From contig DAWU01000015.1 in the NCBI GenBank assembly GCA_002506105.1, forward strand, positions 1 through 64,000: a stretch of 64,000 bases of DNA. The letters are read 5' to 3'. The notes below the pieces were generated by a model. It was given only the letters and a program-made list of their open reading frames with translations. It was not told where the DNA came from and did no database searches. The first letter of the stretch is position 1. Every line of letters begins with the position of its first letter. The position numbers and the translations under genes were made by a program. Below, one piece after another: positions 49,490 through 58,706 of the stretch. The stretch is from Methanolinea sp. UBA275. Its GTDB lineage: Archaea; Halobacteriota; Methanomicrobia; Methanomicrobiales; Methanospirillaceae.

Positions 49490-50785
49490 TTATCCTGTGA
49501 GCATGGAGAGGTGTTCATCCATGCGGGAGAGGATTCTCTCCACGAGTATGGGGGAAACTGAATCAGCGCAGAACCCTGATGCAAGGGTAAGATTGTCCCC
49601 GTATGTGCTGGCCGTCACACCAAATCCGGGCGGATAATCCACAGGAGGAGCCATGAATGCATATACTGTTGGAGTTGTGCCGAAGTCAACGCTGTCGTAT
49701 GCAATAATACCGGTATTGCTGAAGAACGGATTTTTGGGATAACGCTCCTGGTGCGTCCTGCGCTCTACGTCCCGGAGGCGTTCGCGAACCGAATAGAAAC
49801 CAGAGGAGAAATCATCCTGCAACCTCATGGCAGCACCAAGTCCGGCAAATAACCTCTTCTTCTCCAACATCGTGTGGTGCACATCCCCGACCAGTGATGG
49901 AAATTCAACAAAGGATTGTGCCAGGATAGGTACTTCGAACGCAACTGAAAGATTTGCGAGCGGGGGAGCGTGATGATCAGGGAGGGATCGACGAAGATCG
50001 ACTGAAGTAAGAACGGGGTATTGTTGTCCGGGGGAGTGGGGGATTTCCGGGCAGAGTGCAGCGAAAAATGCAGAGAGGAGGAGATCGTTGATGGTCACGT
50101 TATGGGTATGAGAATATTTTTTTAAATTCAGGAACTGGGGCTTTTCCATGACCCTGGTCCGGTAGGCAGGACTGGTGCATACGCCGGGAGTTGAGGGTAT
50201 GCCCCAGACGGCACTCTGCTCTCCGCACGCGTCGCTGGCCGCAGAAAGGATCTCGGGTGAAAAGGATGCGAGGAAGGGATAAAAGGAGCGATCTCCCTGA
50301 AGGTGTCGTGGGAGCCTGAATCCGGGATCCTTCTCAAGGCCACGATATGCCTGGCAAAGAAGACCGGACACGTGTTTCACCCCGAATGCGTCACTTACAG
50401 CATGATTCACGGAGAGGACAAGGGAGTCATTACCTCCACGTATGAGGGCAAGTCGTGCCTGTGGTCCTTTGGCAGGGTCGATCCGGGTGGTCATCGTCCG
50501 GTGAAGTGAGTATTCTGCATCATCAACAGGTAAAAAAGTGAATATCGAATCACGGGAAAGACCCGGGATACTCTCCCAGTATGGATCTGAAGACTCTATG
50601 AACCGGCTTGCGAGAAGTGGTTGCGCCTCCAGCACGAGTGTAAAAGCCCTGTATACCCGCTCCGAGTCCAGCCTCCCTCCGAATTTTATGACAAGGTGAA
50701 CCATCTGACTCCAGATTGTGGAGAGGAGATAGTCCCACTGGTCATTGACCGGAGCCGGAAATTTGAGAGTTGAGGTGTCGGGCAT
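49490..50785 (-). CDS. Stand-alone condensation-domain (HxxxD acyltransferase-like) protein
   Basis: A 431-residue protein that resembles the condensation domains of nonribosomal peptide synthetases and wax-ester/alcohol acyltransferases. The active-site HxxxD is seen in LSVNHAVSDAFGVK (about residue 137), and the C-terminal half has TGIIAYDSVDFGTTPTVYAF, like the second family motif. No adenylation or carrier domain is attached and none is seen nearby. Such lone enzymes join an acyl or aminoacyl thioester with an amine or alcohol. The start at 50785 (MPDTSTLKFPAP) is chosen for its fit with the family. It is divergent from the MBL/kinase-like gene. Confidence 0.8.
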   Translation of the reverse strand: MPDTSTLKFPAPVNDQWDYLLSTIWSQMVHLVIKFGGRLDSERVYRAFTLVLEAQPLLASRFIESSDPYWESIPGLSRDSIFTFLPVDDAEYSLHRTMTTRIDPAKGPQARLALIRGGNDSLVLSVNHAVSDAFGVKHVSGLLCQAYRGLEKDPGFRLPRHLQGDRSFYPFLASFSPEILSAASDACGEQSAVWGIPSTPGVCTSPAYRTRVMEKPQFLNLKKYSHTHNVTINDLLLSAFFAALCPEIPHSPGQQYPVLTSVDLRRSLPDHHAPPLANLSVAFEVPILAQSFVEFPSLVGDVHHTMLEKKRLFAGLGAAMRLQDDFSSGFYSVRERLRDVERRTHQERYPKNPFFSNTGIIAYDSVDFGTTPTVYAFMAPPVDYPPGFGVTASTYGDNLTLASGFCADSVSPILVERILSRMDEHLSMLTG

Positions 50786-50903
50786 GGTGTCTCGCATCCA
50801 GTGTACGCACATGTAATGAAGGGATGAGATATGTGCTTTGAAGAAAGAGAATAGTATCGCAATTGATATCAGGAGAATGCAGCAGGAGTGAGGGGGATGA
50901 GGT

Positions 50904-52661
50904 ATGACTGAGATGGAAAATCAGGTGTGGCAACCCCTTCCCGGGGTTGAGAACGTTCAGATTTTTTCGTTTTTACGGAAGATCGATATCATCTCCTCCA
51001 ACTCTTACCTGGTGGCTGCACCCGACCTTCTTATGGTAGTGGATCCTGGAGGTCTTCCCGAGCAGGCAGACATCCTGGCAGGAGAGATATCACGGCTCCT
51101 TGCAGAGAAACCCCGGCCGGTGCTCGTCTGCCTGACCCATGTTCACCTTGACCACTGCGCCCAGCTCATGCGTCATCCGGCCTTCAGGACACTGCCGCAC
51201 CGCATCATCGCGGTCCAGGAACACGGAGCCCGTGCCCTTGAGACAGGCGACCGCGCAGCCACGATCGCGGATCTCATCCAGCAGGACCTTATTGTGACGG
51301 GTATTGATATCCACCTCCTGCCTGGTGCGAATGAAGCGATGAGGGTTGGGGAAGAGTATCACGCAGAGGGCATCGTATGCAGCTCTTTCATTGATTCCGT
51401 TCCGCTGGAGGGTGGGAAAACTCTCCGTAGGCAGTGTATCCCTCTCGCTGGGGAGAGCGTACTTGAATTTTTTCACACACCGGGACACAGCCCTGACAGC
51501 GTCTGCATCCGCATCGGCGAGGTGCTTTTTATTGGGGACCTCGTCTTCGCCACTGCGCCCGGTGTGGCAGGCCTGAAAGGGTGGGATCTTGAGGCGCTCC
51601 TGACCAGTCTGGACAATATAACCTCTCTTCTTTCTCACGGGGGAATCTCAGTCTGCCTTCCAGGCCACGGGCGTCCTTTGGATACCCCGATGATGCTGCG
51701 CACTCTCGCCGCCATGAAGAAAGAGGCCGCAAGACTCGAGGGGATCGAGTCCATCAATCCGGAATGGATTAAGGAGACTGCTGCGTATGCGGGGGACTTA
51801 ATGGACGAAGTAGACCGTCTCTTTACCATTATCGCAGGACGGCTGGTATACGTTGCCCATGTTCTGGATGAACTGGAGGAGTCTGGTGAAGCTGACAGAC
51901 TCCGCGGTATGATTGACAGCAATCTTGTCGATGAGCTCCTCTCCGATTTCAACCGGTTCTCACTCGAATATCATTCAGGCCAGGTGCTGGGAATCCACCT
52001 GGCACTGAAGGCGAACCAGATATCCCAGAAACTCGAGCGGATATACAGCGGTGAAGTGATTGGGTCCGTACTCGACCTCTCCCTGGTCAGGAGGGTGGAG
52101 AGACTTCTTCTTGATTATACCATCACATTCAGAGGCTTTCGACCCCATGTTGACCTTGAAGCAACCGACATCTCAATTGCTGCAGGAGAGGTCGCAAGCG
52201 CTCTGTCATGCCCCCACTACCGGGACGAGACCATCATTGATGCCGAGAGCGAGGAAGAATTTGCCAGAGCCTTAGCACTCCGCATTGCCTATGTGAATCC
52301 CTTTGAGAATGTGGAAATCGTGTACAATTCCGGGAAAGATCTCCCGCTCGCGCTCATGGACAGGGGGAGGTTCTCGGACCTTCTCCAGTACATTTTTGAG
52401 AAGATATCTGCTGCAGGTGCAACCCGGTTCACCCTTACAACAGGGAGACGGGGGGGGAATGTCCAGATCATATTCCATTGCGCGGTTTCACCTTCCGCGT
52501 TCAACGAGAAGGTGCGGCAGTTTCTGGTGAAGAGCAGCAGTCTTTCAGGTGGGATATGCACCCTCTCACCTGAAGGGGATGGGTTGAGCCTTATGCTTCA
52601 ATATCCTGCAGTGAACCCAGAGCCTCAATATTTGGAGAAACCAAATCAAACAGGAAGATGA
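50904..52661 (+). CDS. MBL-fold hydrolase fused to a degenerate histidine-kinase-like ATPase region
   Basis: A 585-residue cytosolic protein. Residues 1 to about 275 are a metallo-beta-lactamase fold with THVHLDHC (HxHxDH, about 77-84), HTPGHSPDSV and IGDLVF, then CLPGHGRP. A helical linker follows. Residues about 385-580 resemble a histidine-kinase ATPase region: a segment MDRGRFSDLLQYIFEKISAAG in the position of the N box, then beta strands (FTLTTGRRGGNVQIIFHC) and LSPEGDGLSLMLQYP. Clear G boxes and a phospho-accepting His are not seen. A STAS-domain gene follows after seven bases, so a partner-switch relation is plausible. No known family of this architecture comes to mind. Confidence 0.75.
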   Translation: MTEMENQVWQPLPGVENVQIFSFLRKIDIISSNSYLVAAPDLLMVVDPGGLPEQADILAGEISRLLAEKPRPVLVCLTHVHLDHCAQLMRHPAFRTLPHRIIAVQEHGARALETGDRAATIADLIQQDLIVTGIDIHLLPGANEAMRVGEEYHAEGIVCSSFIDSVPLEGGKTLRRQCIPLAGESVLEFFHTPGHSPDSVCIRIGEVLFIGDLVFATAPGVAGLKGWDLEALLTSLDNITSLLSHGGISVCLPGHGRPLDTPMMLRTLAAMKKEAARLEGIESINPEWIKETAAYAGDLMDEVDRLFTIIAGRLVYVAHVLDELEESGEADRLRGMIDSNLVDELLSDFNRFSLEYHSGQVLGIHLALKANQISQKLERIYSGEVIGSVLDLSLVRRVERLLLDYTITFRGFRPHVDLEATDISIAAGEVASALSCPHYRDETIIDAESEEEFARALALRIAYVNPFENVEIVYNSGKDLPLALMDRGRFSDLLQYIFEKISAAGATRFTLTTGRRGGNVQIIFHCAVSPSAFNEKVRQFLVKSSSLSGGICTLSPEGDGLSLMLQYPAVNPEPQYLEKPNQTGR

Positions 52662-52668
52662 TACAATC

Positions 52669-52989
52669 ATGTCAGAGAATGCCAGTGTGATCTCCCCGGT
52701 TGGGAGAATAGATGCGGCAACCGCTCCCTCGCTCGAGAATGAATTATCCGGAGCCATTGAAAAGGGAGACCGGGAAATTGTCGTGGATCTCTCTTCTGTG
52801 GAGTATATCAGCAGTGCGGGTCTCCGTGCCCTTCTTGCTACGTTGAAACGTGTAAAAGCCCTCGAGGGGAACCTGGTGCTCTGTTCTTTGCACCCGTATG
52901 TGAAGGAAGTATTTGATATGACGGGCTTTTCAAGAATATTCACGATATGCAACTCAAAGGAAGAGGCAATCCGGTCCCTGGGGTGCTAA
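52669..52989 (+). CDS. STAS-domain protein (anti-anti-sigma-factor-like)
   Basis: A 106-residue single-domain protein with SPVGRIDAATAPSLENELSGAI, IVVDLSSVEYISSAGLRALLATLKRV and FDMTGFSRIFTI. The Ser in YISSAGLR sits where SpoIIAA-type proteins are phosphorylated. In bacteria such proteins bind HATPase-type kinases. In archaea there are no sigma factors, so its partner must be another; the adjacent MBL/kinase-like protein is the natural candidate. Confidence 0.92.
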   Translation: MSENASVISPVGRIDAATAPSLENELSGAIEKGDREIVVDLSSVEYISSAGLRALLATLKRVKALEGNLVLCSLHPYVKEVFDMTGFSRIFTICNSKEEAIRSLGC

Positions 52990-53040
52990 TCTCACAGAAG
53001 AACCCCTATTGGTAAACACCGCGCTCCCAACCATCGATAA

Positions 53041-53079
53041 ACAATGTTGTGCAACAATGTATATATTTATACACAACAA
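53041..53079 (+). promoter_or_regulatory. trpB2 promoter with overlapping dyads
   Basis: The region has TGTTG-TG-CAACA (53045-53056), then CAACAATGTAT and a TATA box inside TGTATA...TATACA (53058-53073). The TATA centre lies about 25 bases before the trpB2 ATG at 53090, so the mRNA is likely leaderless. The same CAACAATGTAT...TTATACA arrangement is found before trpE. It is a candidate tryptophan-responsive operator; in Methanothermobacter the TrpY repressor binds TGTACA boxes at trp promoters. Confidence 0.55.
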
Positions 53080-53089
53080 ATGATACTCC

Positions 53090-54454
53090 ATGCACACCAA
53101 AATCCTTCTCGATGAGGACCAGATGCCGAAGGCCTGGTATAATATCCTGGCAGATCTTCCCACACCGCTGGATCCTCCGCTCCACCCGGGCACAGGAAAA
53201 CCCCTCGTTCCTGAGGATCTTTCCCATATCTTCCCGATGGAACTTATCCTGCAGGAGATGAGCCCGAAACGGATGATCGATATTCCCTCTGAGGTTCAGG
53301 ACATCCTGAGGCTCTGGAGGCCAAGCCCCCTTTACAGAGCTCACAGGCTTGAAAAGCATCTCAAGACTCCCGCTCATATCTATTATAAATATGAAGGAGT
53401 GAGCCCCCCCGGGAGCCATAAACCCAACACTGCTGTCCCTCAGGCGTATTACAATATGAAGGCGGGCATCGAGCGGATTGCCACAGAGACCGGTGCAGGT
53501 CAGTGGGGTTCCGCACTCGCGTTTGCTACCCAGCTCTTCGGGCTTGAGTGTACGGTGTATATGGTTCGATCCAGTTATTCGCAGAAGCCTTACCGAAAGT
53601 CCATGATGCAGGTATGGGGTGCAGAATGCATCCCGAGTCCCAGTACAAGGACAAAAGCAGGTTCTTCGGTCCTTCAGAAAGATCCGGAGACACCGGGGAG
53701 CCTTGGAATTGCCATATCAGAGGCTGTTGAGGATGCCGCAACGCACAGCAACACCAATTATTCGCTGGGATCTGTGCTGAACCATGTATGCCTGCACCAG
53801 ACCATTACCGGTCTCGAATCAAAAGAGCAGCTGGCAATGGTTGATGAATATCCCGATGTCGTCATCGGTTGTCTTGGCGGGGGTTCGAACTTTGCAGGAA
53901 TATCATTCCCCTTTGCCGGTGATAAACTGAAAGGGACCCACAGGGAGACCGATATCATTGCGGTTGAGCCGGCATCCTGCCCAAAACTGACGAAGGGACT
54001 CTATACCTATGATTACGGTGACGTGGCAGGTCTCACCCCTCTCCTGAAGATGTTCACACTCGGCCATGATTTCGTCCCGCCGTCAATCCATGCCGGAGGA
54101 CTGCGCTACCACGGCGCCTCTCCCATCGACTCGAAACTGATACATGACGGGGTCATGAGGGCGGTCTCCTACCACCAGAGCGAGGTATTCGATGCAGCCC
54201 AGACATTCGCGAGAACCGAGGGTATCATCATTGCACCCGAGACCTCCCACGCAGCCCGGGCGGCTATCGACGAAGCGCTCAGGTGCAAAAAGAGCGGGGA
54301 AGCAAAGACCATACTGTTCAACTGCTCGGGGCACGGACACTTCGACATGTCGGCGTATGACGCATATTATGCCCACCAGCTTGTTGATTACGAGTATCCC
54401 GAGAAGCTGATACGTGAATCGCTGGCCAGGCTGCCGAAGATACCGGGTACCTGA
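53090..54454 (+). CDS. trpB2: Tryptophan synthase beta-like protein TrpB2
   Basis: TrpB2 joins indole and serine to tryptophan with pyridoxal phosphate, independent of TrpA contact. The 454-residue length and the N-terminus KILLDEDQMPKAWYNIL are those of the long TrpB2 class. The cofactor Lys lies in GVSPPGSHKPNTA, the phosphate loop in GCLGGGSNFAG, and the catalytic Glu in TGAGQWGSALA region. A shorter TrpB1 begins at the end of the trp operon 10 kb on, so the organism has both. Confidence 0.96.
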   Translation: MHTKILLDEDQMPKAWYNILADLPTPLDPPLHPGTGKPLVPEDLSHIFPMELILQEMSPKRMIDIPSEVQDILRLWRPSPLYRAHRLEKHLKTPAHIYYKYEGVSPPGSHKPNTAVPQAYYNMKAGIERIATETGAGQWGSALAFATQLFGLECTVYMVRSSYSQKPYRKSMMQVWGAECIPSPSTRTKAGSSVLQKDPETPGSLGIAISEAVEDAATHSNTNYSLGSVLNHVCLHQTITGLESKEQLAMVDEYPDVVIGCLGGGSNFAGISFPFAGDKLKGTHRETDIIAVEPASCPKLTKGLYTYDYGDVAGLTPLLKMFTLGHDFVPPSIHAGGLRYHGASPIDSKLIHDGVMRAVSYHQSEVFDAAQTFARTEGIIIAPETSHAARAAIDEALRCKKSGEAKTILFNCSGHGHFDMSAYDAYYAHQLVDYEYPEKLIRESLARLPKIPGT

Positions 54455-54532
54455 ACAAGAATTACGGAGAGCATACAGGGTTCCTGCCCTTCCGGGATGG
54501 AACTTCCTCTCCTTCTTTCCTCAACTCTCACA

Positions 54533-55675
54533 ATGTGCGTGATTGGGCTTCTCGTAAATCCTATTGCAGGCCTTGGCGGGGCAGTGGGACTGAAGGGTAC
54601 CGATGGTCAGGTCGGAGAAGCACGTGCGAGGGGCGCCCTGCCAAGGGCTTCCGGAAGGGCGATGGAGGCACTCGCACTCCTTTCAGGTTTGCCTGTTTGT
54701 TTCATCTCCTGTTCGGGAGCCATGGGTGAAGAAGCTCTCAGGAACGCGGGAGTCAGCAGGTATGAAGTGGCGTATAGGGCATCTTCCGGGCTGACCAGCG
54801 CAGACGATACCGTTGCTGCCTGCAGGATCTTTTTAGAGAGAAACGTGGATCTTGTTCTCTTCTGCGGCGGAGACGGGACTGCGAGGGACGTATATTCTGT
54901 CCTGGGTGATGCAACTCCGATGCTGGGAATCCCGGCGGGGGTGAAGATGTACTCGGCGGTTTTTGCCGTTACACCCACGGCAGCAGCCAGGATTGTCATG
55001 TCAGGGTGCAGGGAGGGAGGGCACTTTCTCATTCGCGATGCAGAAGTGGTTGATGTTGATGAGGAAGCATACCGGGAAGGCGAACTCAAGACACACCTTT
55101 TTGGCATTGCGAAGAGCCCGTATGTCCGGGGGCTTATCCAGAGTACCAAGCAGGTATTTGAAAGTCACGATGAAGAGAGAGCGAAAACCGACATCGCACA
55201 CTTTATCAGAGAAGTCATGGATGGGACACCGGATATCCTCTATATTCTGGGGCCGGGGAGCACTACTGCGGCAATTGCAGGAGAACTTGACCTTAAGAAG
55301 ACCCTGCTTGGATTTGATGCCGTGAAGGGGGGTGCACTTGTGGCATCCGATTTACACGAACAGGCATTCCTGGCACTCCTCAAAGAAGGAACACAAGCCC
55401 GGCTTGTTATCAGTATTATTGGTGCACAGGGGGCCCTTTTGGGCAGGGGAACTCAGCAGGTGAGCCCAAACGTTATAAGGATAATTGGGATTGAGAACAT
55501 CATTGTCGTGGCAACTCCACAGAAACTTACAGAGACCCCGGTGGTCTTTGTGGATACAGGAGATCCAGATCTTGACACGTCTTTTGGAACTCATATCTCT
55601 GTTATTTCAGGATACCGGATTGCGAGGAGAATAAAGATAGGAACAGGCGAGATTCCGAGTCCGAATACCGGATGA
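54533..55675 (+). CDS. ATP-NAD kinase-like protein (COG3199)
   Basis: A 380-residue protein beginning MCVIGLLVNPIAGLGGAVGLKGTD. It has the nucleotide motif LVLFCGGDGTARDVYSVLG (GGDGT) shared by NAD and diacylglycerol kinases, then GIPAGVKMYSAVFAVTP and LYILGPGSTTAAIAG. The family is related to NAD kinase and AcoX; substrates are not settled. A frame extension to 54497 has no family similarity. It is the second gene after trpB2, with about 80 bases between. Confidence 0.85.
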   Translation: MCVIGLLVNPIAGLGGAVGLKGTDGQVGEARARGALPRASGRAMEALALLSGLPVCFISCSGAMGEEALRNAGVSRYEVAYRASSGLTSADDTVAACRIFLERNVDLVLFCGGDGTARDVYSVLGDATPMLGIPAGVKMYSAVFAVTPTAAARIVMSGCREGGHFLIRDAEVVDVDEEAYREGELKTHLFGIAKSPYVRGLIQSTKQVFESHDEERAKTDIAHFIREVMDGTPDILYILGPGSTTAAIAGELDLKKTLLGFDAVKGGALVASDLHEQAFLALLKEGTQARLVISIIGAQGALLGRGTQQVSPNVIRIIGIENIIVVATPQKLTETPVVFVDTGDPDLDTSFGTHISVISGYRIARRIKIGTGEIPSPNTG

Positions 55676-55789
55676 ATATTCTATGCTGCGATTTTTATTA
55701 GCGCGAAAGTATTTTATTTCAACATACCCTTCCAAAACGTACACACTCAACAAGAAGATCTGTATCAACCTGTAAGGGAAGGGTCGAGA

Positions 55790-57160
55790 ATGAAGACTGT
55801 ACATCATGAGGATATAGACAACCTGGCCCCCGGTGATCATGTCGCAATCCTGTACCGCGAGACAGCGGATTTCGAGAAGGTGACCAGAGCAATCCTTGAC
55901 CAGTGCACGAGGAATCGATGGTGTCCTCTGTACATCTCGAGGCTCCCGCAGGAGAATGCCACTATCGCGCAGAAGGGGGAAGCGGATAGAACCGAACAGG
56001 GTGTGAAAGTCATATCACCCCAGAATCCCGATTTTCACGAAAAATTCTCCTCTGCGAAAAATGCACAGGCATATATCAGGCGTCAGGTGAAGAGTGCGAG
56101 GGAAGCCGGCTATTCAGCTGTCTGCATCATACGTGAAGCTGCACCCATCGGTGCCCGCCGTTCGAGCCAGAAACTGGTCGGTGATATGGCGGGACTTGAT
56201 TCTCTCTTCGATGAAAAAAGCCTCCTTATGATATGTGGATACAGGATGGACCAGTTCCCTCCCCATGTCCTTCAGGATGTCATGCGGACACATCCCAGGA
56301 TTATACTCGATATGAAACTGATCGAAAATCTCTTCTATATACCCGCATCCGATGCGATGCGGTATAATCTTCCCTCGATAGAAATGCAGCACTGGCTTGA
56401 TACACTCAGAAAGCTCTCTTCCACACGCGATACCCTGGCGGAAACCGAGGACCGGTTCAAAGACATACTCGACAACGCGAACGATCTTATCCAGAGTGTC
56501 AGCCCTGAGGGGAAATTCCTCTATGTGAACAGGGCATGGAGAGAGACACTGGAGTATACGGCTGATGAGGCCAGCGCTCTCAATATTTTCGATATCATCG
56601 ATCCCTCCTGCATGGATCACTGCCAGGCGATGTTCTCATGTGTCATGTCAGGTGGGGATGCCGGCCGGGTAGAAGCAACATTTCTGTCGAAATCAGGAAA
56701 GAAGGTATACGTTGAGGGGAATGTAAACTGCCGGATTGTTGATGGAAAACCGCAGTACACCCGGGCAATCTTCCGTGATGTCACCGCACTCAAGAAAGAA
56801 GAGAGAGCCCGGCGTGAACGTGAAAAGGTCCTCGATGCGGTGCTGAACCTCACTCCCAACGCCACGGTGGTGACCACCCCCGAAGGAATCATGCTCTATG
56901 CGAATAAGCCTGCCCGCTCCCTTTCCCCCATGACAGGAAGAGAGGGCGTCCACGGAAAACCCCTCTGGGCACTCCTGGCACCTGGCGGGGAGGAGGACAT
57001 AAAGCAGAGCATCGCCATGTATCTCGAGGGGGGGACTTCTGCTTCTGGGTGCCGGGTGCAGGGATGTGACGGGAAAGAGTGGCATATCGAATGGAGCCAG
57101 GCAGGTTTCGGGCGCCAGACAGCGGGATACATCATGGCCATCATAAGGAGAATTGAATAG
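55790..57160 (+). CDS. MEDS-PAS-PAS sensor protein
   Basis: A 456-residue soluble protein. Residues 1 to about 190 are a MEDS domain (HVAILYRETADFEKV, LDQCTRNRWCPLYIS), a P-loop-derived sensor fold found in methanogens and methylotrophs and related to KaiC and DcmR. Two PAS domains follow (about 215-335, ending FRDVTALKKEERARRE, and about 350-455). No kinase, receiver or DNA-binding domain is present, so the output must pass through a partner. Sensing of C1 compounds or hydrocarbons is suggested for MEDS, but unproven. The gene is preceded by an A/T-rich promoter region at 55690-55720. Confidence 0.88.
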   Translation: MKTVHHEDIDNLAPGDHVAILYRETADFEKVTRAILDQCTRNRWCPLYISRLPQENATIAQKGEADRTEQGVKVISPQNPDFHEKFSSAKNAQAYIRRQVKSAREAGYSAVCIIREAAPIGARRSSQKLVGDMAGLDSLFDEKSLLMICGYRMDQFPPHVLQDVMRTHPRIILDMKLIENLFYIPASDAMRYNLPSIEMQHWLDTLRKLSSTRDTLAETEDRFKDILDNANDLIQSVSPEGKFLYVNRAWRETLEYTADEASALNIFDIIDPSCMDHCQAMFSCVMSGGDAGRVEATFLSKSGKKVYVEGNVNCRIVDGKPQYTRAIFRDVTALKKEERARREREKVLDAVLNLTPNATVVTTPEGIMLYANKPARSLSPMTGREGVHGKPLWALLAPGGEEDIKQSIAMYLEGGTSASGCRVQGCDGKEWHIEWSQAGFGRQTAGYIMAIIRRIE

Positions 57161-57275
57161 CAGGATTTTTGGAAAGGAGCACCTCTATGATATGGCAGTG
57201 AATTAGGAAAGATTGATGCAGATCCTGATGATCCTGGGGTGAAATTATGGGATCATACACACACATTTTTTCTGA

Positions 57276-57953
57276 ATGGAAGAATTAAAGAAGGCCTTTG
57301 ATGCTATCGCATCCCGGTATGACGGACAGCGGCGGTTCATCATTCCCCAGATGGAAGAATTTTACGAGGCGGCGGTATGGGCTGCTGATTGGCCGGGAAA
57401 TAACCCTGCAATTCTCGATATCGGTGCCGGCACCGGTCTTTTATCTGCACTTCTTCTGCAGAAATATCCCATGGGAAACTTCACGCTTGTCGATATATCC
57501 GAGAACATGCTCGATATCGCACGGGCACGGTTCGATGGAAATCCACATGTGCACTTTTTTGTGGCAGACTACAGCCGGGATGAGATTCCCGGAAAATATG
57601 ACCTGGTCTGTTCCGCACTCTCCATACATCACCTCGAACATGCCGATAAGCAAAGGCTTTTTCAGCGGATATACAGTATTCTCAAATCGGGGGGAATCTT
57701 CGTAAACGCTGACCAGGCAGAGGCGCAATCATCGTGGCTCTCCAGGAAAAACCTTCTTTACTGGGACTCTTTTGTTGCGAAACACCCGTTTCCTGAAGAT
57801 GAGATTCGAGCAGTTATAAAACGGAGGGATACCCTTGATAAGAATGCCCCCCTCTTTGATCAGGTCTCCTGGCTTTCAGATGCCGGGTTCAGGGGGGTTG
57901 ATATTGTGTACAAAAACAGGATATTCTGCGTTTTTATAGGCAGGAAAGAGTGA
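57276..57953 (+). CDS. Class I SAM-dependent methyltransferase
   Basis: A 225-residue methyltransferase with motif I AILDIGAGTGLLSALLL (about 46-62), LVDISENMLDIARARF (motif II), YDLVCSALSIHHLEHADK (motif IV, post-I) and ILKSGGIFVNADQA. The IHHLE stretch is typical of UbiE/COQ5 and TehB-like small-molecule enzymes. Substrate unknown. It is convergent with the flavoprotein gene by eight bases. Confidence 0.85.
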   Translation: MEELKKAFDAIASRYDGQRRFIIPQMEEFYEAAVWAADWPGNNPAILDIGAGTGLLSALLLQKYPMGNFTLVDISENMLDIARARFDGNPHVHFFVADYSRDEIPGKYDLVCSALSIHHLEHADKQRLFQRIYSILKSGGIFVNADQAEAQSSWLSRKNLLYWDSFVAKHPFPEDEIRAVIKRRDTLDKNAPLFDQVSWLSDAGFRGVDIVYKNRIFCVFIGRKE

Positions 57954-57961
57954 GGATATGC

Positions 57962-58630
57962 TCATTGGATCCAGCCCCTGTCCACCCAGGTCTCGTATTC
58001 GAGTGGCCGCCAGGAACGGTTCTCTTCAACAATCCGCGCAAAGTATTCCCGGTTCTCGGCGATGATCTCTTCCTGATCAGGAAAAAATTCCTTGATCTGA
58101 ATGGCATCCACCAGTCTTTTACCAAGTGACCGGGCTTCCGGTTCCAGTTTCATGATTGAGGCCTGATCGTCACCGAGCGCGGCACTCAAACCCCCCACGC
58201 TATACCCCCCAAGGTAATTGATGAGGTGGTTCAGGTAGGAAACCACCACATCCCCTCCCGAGATTGCCGTTGTTGATACCGAGCACCCATACTTTCCCGA
58301 ACACACCTGGTAATGGATGGCATCTGCGAGCCTGTCGATGAAGACTTTCATCTGTCCTGTGACGTGATCTACATAGACAGGAGATCCCAGGACAATTCCC
58401 TCAGCATTGCACATCTGCTCAAAGACCATGGAAAAATCATCGTTATGGATGCACTCTCCAGTGAGGGAGCAGCTGTCACAGGCGGAACACGCGGTAATTT
58501 TCATATCCGCGAGATCAAGAAGATTGGTATCAGCACCCTCTCTTGCAGCTCCCTCGAGCACCCACTGCACCAGTTTTCTTGTCCTGCTGCGACTGCCCCT
58601 GGGGCTTCCGTGTATGGCAATTATTTCCAT
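57962..58630 (-). CDS. Iron-sulfur flavoprotein / FMN reductase-fold protein
   Basis: A 222-residue flavodoxin-like protein starting MEIIAIHGSPRGSRSRT, with the compact cluster motif CSACDSCSLTGEC (CX2CX2CX5C) and VLGSPVYVDHVTGQMKVFIDR. It has the Isf pattern, like the gene at 18.2 kb, but with a longer C-terminus that includes a conserved WRPLEYETWVDRGW. Electron transfer from ferredoxin and defence against oxidants are known for Isf; adjacency to the peroxiredoxin fits. Confidence 0.9.
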   Translation of the reverse strand: MEIIAIHGSPRGSRSRTRKLVQWVLEGAAREGADTNLLDLADMKITACSACDSCSLTGECIHNDDFSMVFEQMCNAEGIVLGSPVYVDHVTGQMKVFIDRLADAIHYQVCSGKYGCSVSTTAISGGDVVVSYLNHLINYLGGYSVGGLSAALGDDQASIMKLEPEARSLGKRLVDAIQIKEFFPDQEEIIAENREYFARIVEENRSWRPLEYETWVDRGWIQ

Positions 58631-58706
58631 GAAGCAGGATCACCCCGCATCCGATGACTGTAAGGTTTTCGATTCCTCACAGTACTCCGTATGTTCAGTA
58701 TTGGAA

